Source: Tritrichomonas musculus
Lineage: Eukaryota; Parabasalia; Tritrichomonadida; Tritrichomonadidae
Length of the DNA stretch: 27,752 bases
Assembly (NCBI GenBank): GCA_039105265.1
Contig: JAPFFF010000284.1
Span: forward strand, 1 to 27,752
Direction of reading: 5' to 3'
Part shown: positions 1-9,006 of the stretch, piece by piece
Layout: each line of letters starts with the position of its first letter
Numbering within the stretch: the stretch's first letter is position 1
The notes under the pieces: model-generated
Told to the model about the DNA's origin: nothing
What the model saw: the letters and a program-made list of their open reading frames with translations, nothing else
The model's database searches: none
Translations under genes and position numbers: made by a program

Positions 1-106
1 CGGGAACACGGAAGACCTTAAAGAATTTATTTTACAGATGGTTATACTTTACTTATATTTGAAGATGCAGGATTCGAAAGACAAACGTACGGAACGGAAT
101 ACATGA
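1..106 (+). CDS. Type A small protein, 5'-partial at window edge
   Basis: The window opens at the third base of codon 8 of a type A ORF, so only residues 9 to 42 are encoded in view. The first whole codon is GGG at position 2. The reading frame runs to TGA at 104-106, which overlaps the ATG of the next unit at 103. The visible part has the standard A sequence with Phe17, Ile18 and the ACG form of Thr38. Its start, allele at codon 2 and left neighbour are not visible. The function is unknown. Confidence 0.65.
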   Translation, partial: GNTEDLKEFILQMVILYLYLKMQDSKDKRTERNT

Positions 107-231
107 TCACGGAAACGAATACAGACGGGAACACGGAAGACCTTAAAGAATTTATTTTACAGATGGTTATACTTTACTTATATTTGAAGATGCAGGATTC
201 GAAAGACAAACGTACGGAACGGAATACATGA
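103..231 (+). CDS. Type A small protein, Ile2 reference form
   Basis: First complete A unit; about two thirds of A units have its Ile2 form. It encodes 42 residues. Residues 3-12 are a Thr/Glu/Asn-rich polar head (TETNTDGNTE). Residues 13-31 are helix-like with a hydrophobic core at 17-28 (FILQMVILYLYL) between Lys15 and Lys29. The tail 32-42 is charged and ends ERNT. There is no Cys, His, Trp or Pro and no signal peptide. The core is short for a normal membrane span, so an amphipathic or self-associating helix is as likely. The start is chosen because ATGA overlaps the upstream stop and the same start serves both monomer types; in-frame ATGs at codons 21 and 30 are alternatives. The TGA at 229-231 overlaps the next ATG at 228. 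I recognise no family. A non-coding satellite is the main alternative. Confidence 0.7.
   Translation: MITETNTDGNTEDLKEFILQMVILYLYLKMQDSKDKRTERNT
156..184 (+). promoter_or_regulatory. Candidate sigma70-like promoter inside type A unit (example)
   Basis: TTTACA at 156-161 and TATATT at 179-184 each match the bacterial sigma70 consensus at five of six positions, with the ideal 17-bp spacing. Start of transcription would be near 191, leaving a leader of about 37 nt before the next ATG at 228. The same boxes lie at offsets 53-58 and 76-81 from the ATG of every A unit, so the array would hold 165 copies. The A alleles at residues 17 and 18 change bases just upstream of the -35 box without altering it. 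I found no comparable pair in B, which is AT-rich but lacks a -35-like hexamer at a suitable distance. The DNA also encodes the hydrophobic core, so a chance match is possible. Confidence 0.35.
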
Positions 232-250
232 TCACGGAAACGAATACAGA
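217..250 (+). repeat. Constant junction segment shared by A and B (example)
   Basis: About 34 bp around each start codon is common to both monomers: 11 bases before the ATG (GAA, then C or A, then GGAATAC) and 23 bases from the ATG. Only two positions vary: C/A at the fourth base, set by whether the upstream unit is A or B, and T/G in codon 2. The heptamer GAATACA occurs twice, 20 bp apart (about two helical turns), and GGAA recurs on both sides. It holds the upstream stop, the start, the leader and the first seven codons, and it is the obvious substrate for unequal exchange. Every one of the 224 complete junctions has it. Confidence 0.9.
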
Positions 251-352
251 CGGGAACACGGAAGACCTTAAAGAATTTATTTTACAGATGGTTATACTTT
301 ACTTATATTTGAAGATGCAGGATTCGAAAGACAAACGTACGGAACGGAATAC

Positions 353-481
353 ATGAGCACGGAAACGAATACAGACGGGAACACGGAAGACCTTAAAGAA
401 TTTATTTTACAGATGGTTATACTTTACTTATATTTGAAGATGCAGGATTCGAAAGACAAACGTACGGAACGGAATACATGA
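353..481 (+). CDS. Type A small protein, Ser2 form
   Basis: This is the first A ORF with AGC instead of ATC at codon 2 (Ser2 for Ile2); the rest of the 42-residue protein is the same as the reference A. About 54 of the 165 A units have this form. The T-to-G change lies one base after the ATGA overlap, so it also changes the base following the upstream stop codon and removes the GATC tetranucleotide that otherwise overlaps the start. Most B units (42 of 60) share the Ser2 codon, so this dimorphism crosses the A/B divide and is probably moved by recombination in the shared junction. A small polar residue at position 2 usually favours removal of the initiator Met, which Ile does not; this is general knowledge and not shown here. 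Confidence 0.68.
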   Translation: MSTETNTDGNTEDLKEFILQMVILYLYLKMQDSKDKRTERNT

Positions 482-852
482 GCACGGAAACGAATACAGA
501 CGGGAACACGGAAGACCTTAAAGAATTTATTTTACAGATGGTTATACTTTACTTATATTTGAAGATGCAGGATTCGAAAGACAAACGTACAGAACGGAAT
601 ACATGAGCACGGAAACGAATACAGACGGGAACACGGAAGACCTTAAAGAATTTATTTTACAGATGGTTATACTTTACTTATATTTGAAGATGCAGGATTC
701 GAAAGACAAACGTACAGAACGGAATACATGATCACGGAAACGAATACAGACGGGAACACGGAAGACCTTAAAGAATTTATTTTACAGATGGTTATACTTT
801 ACTTATATTTGAAGATGCAGGATTCGAAAGACAAACGTACAGAACGGAATAC

Positions 853-975
853 ATGAGCACGGAAACGAATACAGAAACGAACCCGGAAGAATATCTCGAA
901 ATTATGTTATATAAACAGTTCTATTTTGATTTTAAATATTATTCAGTAATCAGAATTAAAGAAAGGAATACATGA
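853..975 (+). CDS. Type B small protein, Pro11 allele
   Basis: First B unit; 40 residues. Residues 1-10 begin with the same polar head as A but read TETNTETN at 3-10, from an imperfect 12-bp internal duplication. Pro11 and Glu12-13 follow, then an aromatic-rich stretch at 14-30 (eight Phe or Tyr) and a basic tail ending ERNT. Compared with A it is two codons shorter in the 3' half and otherwise shows the same layout. Seventeen units have Pro11: 853, 1097, 1341, 6156, 6775, 7894, 8138, 9257, 9501, 9745, 11602, 11846, 12828, 15173, 15417, 16649 and 20839. The start overlaps the upstream TGA and the stop overlaps the next ATG at 972. No family is recognised. A possible partner or heteromeric form of A is speculation. 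Confidence 0.68.
   Translation: MSTETNTETNPEEYLEIMLYKQFYFDFKYYSVIRIKERNT
962..971 (+). promoter_or_regulatory. Ribosome binding site at the end of a B unit (example)
   Basis: AAAGGA at 962-967 precedes the ATG at 972 with a 4-nt spacer (ATAC). It lies inside the last codons of the B ORF. A units end with CGGAATAC instead, a weaker match. The spacing is shorter than the usual 5-9 nt, but the ATGA overlap would let a terminating ribosome restart without a strong site. All 60 B units end this way, so ORFs following B, always type A, would have the better site. Confidence 0.45.
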
Positions 976-1459
976 TCACGGAAACGAATACAGACGGGAA
1001 CACGGAAGACCTTAAAGAATTTATTTTACAGATGGTTATACTTTACTTATATTTGAAGATGCAGGATTCGAAAGACAAACGTACAGAACGGAATACATGA
1101 GCACGGAAACGAATACAGAAACGAACCCGGAAGAATATCTCGAAATTATGTTATATAAACAGTTCTATTTTGATTTTAAATATTATTCAGTAATCAGAAT
1201 TAAAGAAAGGAATACATGATCACGGAAACGAATACAGACGGGAACACGGAAGACCTTAAAGAATTTATTTTACAGATGGTTATACTTTACTTATATTTGA
1301 AGATGCAGGATTCGAAAGACAAACGTACAGAACGGAATACATGAGCACGGAAACGAATACAGAAACGAACCCGGAAGAATATCTCGAAATTATGTTATAT
1401 AAACAGTTCTATTTTGATTTTAAATATTATTCAGTAATCAGAATTAAAGAAAGGAATAC

Positions 1460-1588
1460 ATGATCACGGAAACGAATACAGACGGGAACACGGAAGACCT
1501 TAAAGAAATTATTTTACAGATGGTTATACTTTACTTATATTTGAAGATGCAGGATTCGAAAGACAAACGTACAGAACGGAATACATGA
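1460..1588 (+). CDS. Type A small protein, Ile17 allele
   Basis: Same 42-residue ORF as reference A, with codon 17 ATT (Ile) for TTT (Phe). I count ten such units, starting at 1460, 3930, 5787, 9620, 9864, 15048, 15905, 17137, 18619 and 21202. With Ile17, codons 16 and 17 and the first two bases of codon 18 match B exactly at the same offset. The allele is therefore either ancestral or a short conversion tract from B. Eight of the ten directly follow a B unit (the exceptions are 15905 and 18619), which fits local exchange with the neighbour. The residue is hydrophobic in both forms, so the helix-like core is kept. Confidence 0.68.
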   Translation: MITETNTDGNTEDLKEIILQMVILYLYLKMQDSKDKRTERNT

Positions 1589-2209
1589 GCACGGAAACGA
1601 ATACAGACGGGAACACGGAAGACCTTAAAGAATTTATTTTACAGATGGTTATACTTTACTTATATTTGAAGATGCAGGATTCGAAAGACAAACGTACGGA
1701 ACGGAATACATGAGCACGGAAACGAATACAGACGGGAACACGGAAGACCTTAAAGAATTTATTTTACAGATGGTTATACTTTACTTATATTTGAAGATGC
1801 AGGATTCGAAAGACAAACGTACGGAACGGAATACATGATCACGGAAACGAATACAGACGGGAACACGGAAGACCTTAAAGAATTTATTTTACAGATGGTT
1901 ATACTTTACTTATATTTGAAGATGCAGGATTCGAAAGACAAACGTACAGAACGGAATACATGATCACGGAAACGAATACAGACGGGAACACGGAAGACCT
2001 TAAAGAATTTATTTTACAGATGGTTATACTTTACTTATATTTGAAGATGCAGGATTCGAAAGACAAACGTACAGAACGGAATACATGATCACGGAAACGA
2101 ATACAGACGGGAACACGGAAGACCTTAAAGAATTTATTTTACAGATGGTTATACTTTACTTATATTTGAAGATGCAGGATTCGAAAGACAAACGTACGGA
2201 ACGGAATAC

Positions 2210-2332
2210 ATGAGCACGGAAACGAATACAGAAACGAACACAGAAGAATATCTCGAAATTATGTTATATAAACAGTTCTATTTTGATTTTAAATATTATT
2301 CAGTAATCAGAATTAAAGAAAGGAATACATGA
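2210..2332 (+). CDS. Type B small protein, Thr11 allele (commonest B)
   Basis: Same 40-residue ORF as the Pro11 form except codon 11, ACA for CCG, two base changes in one codon. The polar head becomes the longer low-complexity run TETNTETNTEE. I count 34 units of this allele, spread over the whole window from 2210 to 27499, so it is the commonest B. It tends to come in clusters (2210-3811, 5055-5912, 13697-14929, 23803-24535) rather than mixed at random with Pro11. Most have Ser2; 14929, 16893, 18869, 21452, 23803, 24047, 24291 and 27255 have Ile2. Confidence 0.68.
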   Translation: MSTETNTETNTEEYLEIMLYKQFYFDFKYYSVIRIKERNT

Positions 2333-3066
2333 GCACGGAAACGAATACAGACGGGAACACGGAAGACCTTAAAGAATTTATTTTACAGATGGTTATACTT
2401 TACTTATATTTGAAGATGCAGGATTCGAAAGACAAACGTACAGAACGGAATACATGAGCACGGAAACGAATACAGAAACGAACACAGAAGAATATCTCGA
2501 AATTATGTTATATAAACAGTTCTATTTTGATTTTAAATATTATTCAGTAATCAGAATTAAAGAAAGGAATACATGATCACGGAAACGAATACAGACGGGA
2601 ACACGGAAGACCTTAAAGAATTTATTTTACAGATGGTTATACTTTACTTATATTTGAAGATGCAGGATTCGAAAGACAAACGTACGGAACGGAATACATG
2701 ATCACGGAAACGAATACAGACGGGAACACGGAAGACCTTAAAGAATTTATTTTACAGATGGTTATACTTTACTTATATTTGAAGATGCAGGATTCGAAAG
2801 ACAAACGTACAGAACGGAATACATGAGCACGGAAACGAATACAGAAACGAACACAGAAGAATATCTCGAAATTATGTTATATAAACAGTTCTATTTTGAT
2901 TTTAAATATTATTCAGTAATCAGAATTAAAGAAAGGAATACATGAGCACGGAAACGAATACAGACGGGAACACGGAAGACCTTAAAGAATTTATTTTACA
3001 GATGGTTATACTTTACTTATATTTGAAGATGCAGGATTCGAAAGACAAACGTACAGAACGGAATAC

Positions 3067-6030
3067 ATGATCACGGAAACGAATACAGACGGGAACACGG
3101 AAGACCTTAAAGAATTTATTTTACAGATGGTTATACTTTACTTATATTTGAAGATGCAGGATTCGAAAGACAAACGTACAGAACGGAATACATGATCACG
3201 GAAACGAATACAGACGGGAACACGGAAGACCTTAAAGAATTTATTTTACAGATGGTTATACTTTACTTATATTTGAAGATGCAGGATTCGAAAGACAAAC
3301 GTACAGAACGGAATACATGATCACGGAAACGAATACAGACGGGAACACGGAAGACCTTAAAGAATTTATTTTACAGATGGTTATACTTTACTTATATTTG
3401 AAGATGCAGGATTCGAAAGACAAACGTACAGAACGGAATACATGATCACGGAAACGAATACAGACGGGAACACGGAAGACCTTAAAGAATTTATTTTACA
3501 GATGGTTATACTTTACTTATATTTGAAGATGCAGGATTCGAAAGACAAACGTACGGAACGGAATACATGAGCACGGAAACGAATACAGAAACGAACACAG
3601 AAGAATATCTCGAAATTATGTTATATAAACAGTTCTATTTTGATTTTAAATATTATTCAGTAATCAGAATTAAAGAAAGGAATACATGATCACGGAAACG
3701 AATACAGACGGGAACACGGAAGACCTTAAAGAATTTATTTTACAGATGGTTATACTTTACTTATATTTGAAGATGCAGGATTCGAAAGACAAACGTACAG
3801 AACGGAATACATGAGCACGGAAACGAATACAGAAACGAACACAGAAGAATATCTCGAAATTATGTTATATAAACAGTTCTATTTTGATTTTAAATATTAT
3901 TCAGTAATCAGAATTAAAGAAAGGAATACATGAGCACGGAAACGAATACAGACGGGAACACGGAAGACCTTAAAGAAATTATTTTACAGATGGTTATACT
4001 TTACTTATATTTGAAGATGCAGGATTCGAAAGACAAACGTACGGAACGGAATACATGATCACGGAAACGAATACAGACGGGAACACGGAAGACCTTAAAG
4101 AATTTATTTTACAGATGGTTATACTTTACTTATATTTGAAGATGCAGGATTCGAAAGACAAACGTACAGAACGGAATACATGATCACGGAAACGAATACA
4201 GACGGGAACACGGAAGACCTTAAAGAATTTATTTTACAGATGGTTATACTTTACTTATATTTGAAGATGCAGGATTCGAAAGACAAACGTACAGAACGGA
4301 ATACATGATCACGGAAACGAATACAGACGGGAACACGGAAGACCTTAAAGAATTTATTTTACAGATGGTTATACTTTACTTATATTTGAAGATGCAGGAT
4401 TCGAAAGACAAACGTACAGAACGGAATACATGATCACGGAAACGAATACAGACGGGAACACGGAAGACCTTAAAGAATTTATTTTACAGATGGTTATACT
4501 TTACTTATATTTGAAGATGCAGGATTCGAAAGACAAACGTACGGAACGGAATACATGATCACGGAAACGAATACAGACGGGAACACGGAAGACCTTAAAG
4601 AATTTATTTTACAGATGGTTATACTTTACTTATATTTGAAGATGCAGGATTCGAAAGACAAACGTACAGAACGGAATACATGATCACGGAAACGAATACA
4701 GACGGGAACACGGAAGACCTTAAAGAATTTATTTTACAGATGGTTATACTTTACTTATATTTGAAGATGCAGGATTCGAAAGACAAACGTACAGAACGGA
4801 ATACATGATCACGGAAACGAATACAGACGGGAACACGGAAGACCTTAAAGAATTTATTTTACAGATGGTTATACTTTACTTATATTTGAAGATGCAGGAT
4901 TCGAAAGACAAACGTACGGAACGGAATACATGAGCACGGAAACGAATACAGACGGGAACACGGAAGACCTTAAAGAATTTATTTTACAGATGGTTATACT
5001 TTACTTATATTTGAAGATGCAGGATTCGAAAGACAAACGTACGGAACGGAATACATGAGCACGGAAACGAATACAGAAACGAACACAGAAGAATATCTCG
5101 AAATTATGTTATATAAACAGTTCTATTTTGATTTTAAATATTATTCAGTAATCAGAATTAAAGAAAGGAATACATGAGCACGGAAACGAATACAGACGGG
5201 AACACGGAAGACCTTAAAGAATTTATTTTACAGATGGTTATACTTTACTTATATTTGAAGATGCAGGATTCGAAAGACAAACGTACAGAACGGAATACAT
5301 GAGCACGGAAACGAATACAGAAACGAACACAGAAGAATATCTCGAAATTATGTTATATAAACAGTTCTATTTTGATTTTAAATATTATTCAGTAATCAGA
5401 ATTAAAGAAAGGAATACATGATCACGGAAACGAATACAGACGGGAACACGGAAGACCTTAAAGAATTTATTTTACAGATGGTTATACTTTACTTATATTT
5501 GAAGATGCAGGATTCGAAAGACAAACGTACGGAACGGAATACATGATCACGGAAACGAATACAGACGGGAACACGGAAGACCTTAAAGAATTTATTTTAC
5601 AGATGGTTATACTTTACTTATATTTGAAGATGCAGGATTCGAAAGACAAACGTACAGAACGGAATACATGAGCACGGAAACGAATACAGAAACGAACACA
5701 GAAGAATATCTCGAAATTATGTTATATAAACAGTTCTATTTTGATTTTAAATATTATTCAGTAATCAGAATTAAAGAAAGGAATACATGAGCACGGAAAC
5801 GAATACAGACGGGAACACGGAAGACCTTAAAGAAATTATTTTACAGATGGTTATACTTTACTTATATTTGAAGATGCAGGATTCGAAAGACAAACGTACA
5901 GAACGGAATACATGAGCACGGAAACGAATACAGAAACGAACACAGAAGAATATCTCGAAATTATGTTATATAAACAGTTCTATTTTGATTTTAAATATTA
6001 TTCAGTAATCAGAATTAAAGAAAGGAATAC
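3067..6030 (+). repeat. Array map, segment 2 (longest run of A units)
   Basis: ATG positions and alleles: 3067 Ai, 3192 Ai, 3317 Ai, 3442 Ai, 3567 Bt, 3686 Ai, 3811 Bt, 3930 As*, 4055 Ai, 4180 Ai, 4305 Ai, 4430 Ai, 4555 Ai, 4680 Ai, 4805 Ai, 4930 As, 5055 Bt, 5174 As, 5299 Bt, 5418 Ai, 5543 Ai, 5668 Bt, 5787 As*, 5912 Bt. Nine A units in a row (3930 to 4930) form the longest B-free run in the window. The order Bt, As, Bt, Ai, Ai, Bt, As starting at 5055 repeats the order starting at 2210, at an offset of 2845 bp. All B units here are the Thr11 allele with Ser2. Confidence 0.97.
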
Positions 6031-9006
6031 ATGAGCACGGAAACGAATACAGACGGGAACACGGAAGACCTTAAAGAATTTATTTTACAGATGGTTATAC
6101 TTTACTTATATTTGAAGATGCAGGATTCGAAAGACAAACGTACGGAACGGAATACATGATCACGGAAACGAATACAGAAACGAACCCGGAAGAATATCTC
6201 GAAATTATGTTATATAAACAGTTCTATTTTGATTTTAAATATTATTCAGTAATCAGAATTAAAGAAAGGAATACATGAGCACGGAAACGAATACAGACGG
6301 GAACACGGAAGACCTTAAAGAATTTATTTTACAGATGGTTATACTTTACTTATATTTGAAGATGCAGGATTCGAAAGACAAACGTACAGAACGGAATACA
6401 TGATCACGGAAACGAATACAGACGGGAACACGGAAGACCTTAAAGAATTTATTTTACAGATGGTTATACTTTACTTATATTTGAAGATGCAGGATTCGAA
6501 AGACAAACGTACAGAACGGAATACATGATCACGGAAACGAATACAGACGGGAACACGGAAGACCTTAAAGAATTTATTTTACAGATGGTTATACTTTACT
6601 TATATTTGAAGATGCAGGATTCGAAAGACAAACGTACGGAACGGAATACATGAGCACGGAAACGAATACAGACGGGAACACGGAAGACCTTAAAGAATTT
6701 ATTTTACAGATGGTTATACTTTACTTATATTTGAAGATGCAGGATTCGAAAGACAAACGTACAGAACGGAATACATGATCACGGAAACGAATACAGAAAC
6801 GAACCCGGAAGAATATCTCGAAATTATGTTATATAAACAGTTCTATTTTGATTTTAAATATTATTCAGTAATCAGAATTAAAGAAAGGAATACATGAGCA
6901 CGGAAACGAATACAGACGGGAACACGGAAGACCTTAAAGAATTTATTTTACAGATGGTTATACTTTACTTATATTTGAAGATGCAGGATTCGAAAGACAA
7001 ACGTACGGAACGGAATACATGAGCACGGAAACGAATACAGACGGGAACACGGAAGACCTTAAAGAATTTATTTTACAGATGGTTATACTTTACTTATATT
7101 TGAAGATGCAGGATTCGAAAGACAAACGTACGGAACGGAATACATGATCACGGAAACGAATACAGACGGGAACACGGAAGACCTTAAAGAATTTATTTTA
7201 CAGATGGTTATACTTTACTTATATTTGAAGATGCAGGATTCGAAAGACAAACGTACGGAACGGAATACATGATCACGGAAACGAATACAGACGGGAACAC
7301 GGAAGACCTTAAAGAATTTATTTTACAGATGGTTATACTTTACTTATATTTGAAGATGCAGGATTCGAAAGACAAACGTACGGAACGGAATACATGAGCA
7401 CGGAAACGAATACAGACGGGAACACGGAAGACCTTAAAGAATTTATTTTACAGATGGTTATACTTTACTTATATTTGAAGATGCAGGATTCGAAAGACAA
7501 ACGTACGGAACGGAATACATGAGCACGGAAACGAATACAGACGGGAACACGGAAGACCTTAAAGAATTTATTTTACAGATGGTTATACTTTACTTATATT
7601 TGAAGATGCAGGATTCGAAAGACAAACGTACAGAACGGAATACATGAGCACGGAAACGAATACAGACGGGAACACGGAAGACCTTAAAGAATTTATTTTA
7701 CAGATGGTTATACTTTACTTATATTTGAAGATGCAGGATTCGAAAGACAAACGTACAGAACGGAATACATGATCACGGAAACGAATACAGACGGGAACAC
7801 GGAAGACCTTAAAGAATTTATTTTACAGATGGTTATACTTTACTTATATTTGAAGATGCAGGATTCGAAAGACAAACGTACAGAACGGAATACATGAGCA
7901 CGGAAACGAATACAGAAACGAACCCGGAAGAATATCTCGAAATTATGTTATATAAACAGTTCTATTTTGATTTTAAATATTATTCAGTAATCAGAATTAA
8001 AGAAAGGAATACATGATCACGGAAACGAATACAGACGGGAACACGGAAGACCTTAAAGAATTTATTTTACAGATGGTTATACTTTACTTATATTTGAAGA
8101 TGCAGGATTCGAAAGACAAACGTACAGAACGGAATACATGATCACGGAAACGAATACAGAAACGAACCCGGAAGAATATCTCGAAATTATGTTATATAAA
8201 CAGTTCTATTTTGATTTTAAATATTATTCAGTAATCAGAATTAAAGAAAGGAATACATGATCACGGAAACGAATACAGACGGGAACACGGAAGACCTTAA
8301 AGAATTTATTTTACAGATGGTTATACTTTACTTATATTTGAAGATGCAGGATTCGAAAGACAAACGTACGGAACGGAATACATGATCACGGAAACGAATA
8401 CAGACGGGAACACGGAAGACCTTAAAGAATTTATTTTACAGATGGTTATACTTTACTTATATTTGAAGATGCAGGATTCGAAAGACAAACGTACGGAACG
8501 GAATACATGATCACGGAAACGAATACAGACGGGAACACGGAAGACCTTAAAGAATTTATTTTACAGATGGTTATACTTTACTTATATTTGAAGATGCAGG
8601 ATTCGAAAGACAAACGTACGGAACGGAATACATGATCACGGAAACGAATACAGACGGGAACACGGAAGACCTTAAAGAATTTATTTTACAGATGGTTATA
8701 CTTTACTTATATTTGAAGATGCAGGATTCGAAAGACAAACGTACGGAACGGAATACATGAGCACGGAAACGAATACAGACGGGAACACGGAAGACCTTAA
8801 AGAATTTATTTTACAGATGGTTATACTTTACTTATATTTGAAGATGCAGGATTCGAAAGACAAACGTACGGAACGGAATACATGAGCACGGAAACGAATA
8901 CAGACGGGAACACGGAAGACCTTAAAGAATTTATTTTACAGATGGTTATACTTTACTTATATTTGAAGATGCAGGATTCGAAAGACAAACGTACAGAACG
9001 GAATAC
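6031..9006 (+). repeat. Array map, segment 3
   Basis: ATG positions and alleles: 6031 As, 6156 Bp(i), 6275 As, 6400 Ai, 6525 Ai, 6650 As, 6775 Bp(i), 6894 As, 7019 As, 7144 Ai, 7269 Ai, 7394 As, 7519 As, 7644 As, 7769 Ai, 7894 Bp, 8013 Ai, 8138 Bp(i), 8257 Ai, 8382 Ai, 8507 Ai, 8632 Ai, 8757 As, 8882 As. Every B unit is the Pro11 allele. The first B units with Ile at codon 2 appear here (6156, 6775, 8138). The run from 7144 to 8256 is repeated from 8507 to 9619, with the marks in the same order. Confidence 0.97.
6156..6278 (+). CDS. Type B small protein, Ile2 plus Pro11
   Basis: B ORF with ATC at codon 2 and CCG at codon 11. Only 6156, 6775 and 8138 have this combination. It joins the codon 2 form usual for A to the Pro11 body usual for Ser2 B units, so a crossover or conversion within the 23 shared bases after the start is the simplest explanation. 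The protein is otherwise identical to the other B forms. The A units following 6156 and 6775 have Ser2, unlike most A units that follow a Pro11 B. Confidence 0.66.
   Translation: MITETNTETNPEEYLEIMLYKQFYFDFKYYSVIRIKERNT

Larger units (their letters stand above)
1..2328 (+). repeat. Higher-order block, left copy (pairs with 8405-10732)
   Basis: Eighteen complete units and the edge partial match the units 8404 bp to the right in type, B allele and silent codon 38 state. The only differences I see are F17I (Phe at 1216, Ile at 9620) and codon 2 (Ile at 1835, Ser at 10239). Agreement weakens after 2329, where codon 2 and codon 38 start to differ, and unit types part company at 2823 (B) versus 11227 (A). 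The left limit is outside the window. This is a segmental duplication of the array, or shared descent from block-wise growth. Confidence 0.85.
1..3066 (+). repeat. Array map, segment 1
   Basis: ATG positions and alleles in order: partial A (edge), 103 Ai, 228 Ai, 353 As, 478 As, 603 As, 728 Ai, 853 Bp, 972 Ai, 1097 Bp, 1216 Ai, 1341 Bp, 1460 Ai*, 1585 As, 1710 As, 1835 Ai, 1960 Ai, 2085 Ai, 2210 Bt, 2329 As, 2454 Bt, 2573 Ai, 2698 Ai, 2823 Bt, 2942 As. An A ORF runs from its ATG for 129 nt and a B ORF for 123 nt, both including the stop. All B units in this segment have Ser2. The silent codon 38 of A is ACG in the first four A units, ACA in 478 to 1460, ACG in 1585 and 1710, ACA in 1835 and 1960, and ACG in 2085. 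Confidence 0.97.

Noticed and set aside
47-109. Minus-strand 20-codon ORF starting in the CATG palindrome of A units
   Set aside because: CATG gives an ATG on both strands, but the minus frame closes after 20 codons in A and after 5 codons in B, so it is not kept across monomers. It is a shadow.
156-162. Eukaryotic 3' splice site (TTTATTTTACAG) in A units
   Set aside because: It resembles an acceptor, but there is no matching donor at a fixed place, B has no equivalent, and the ORF is complete without splicing.
213-235. Programmed -1 frameshift joining units into a polyprotein
   Set aside because: ATGA has the geometry of a -1 shift, but there is no slippery heptamer of the X XXY YYZ kind at the junction and no strong downstream hairpin.
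900-971. Hairpin or terminator in the AT-rich half of B
   Set aside because: Only 4-bp inverted repeats such as ATTA/TAAT were found, with no GC-rich stem and no following T run.
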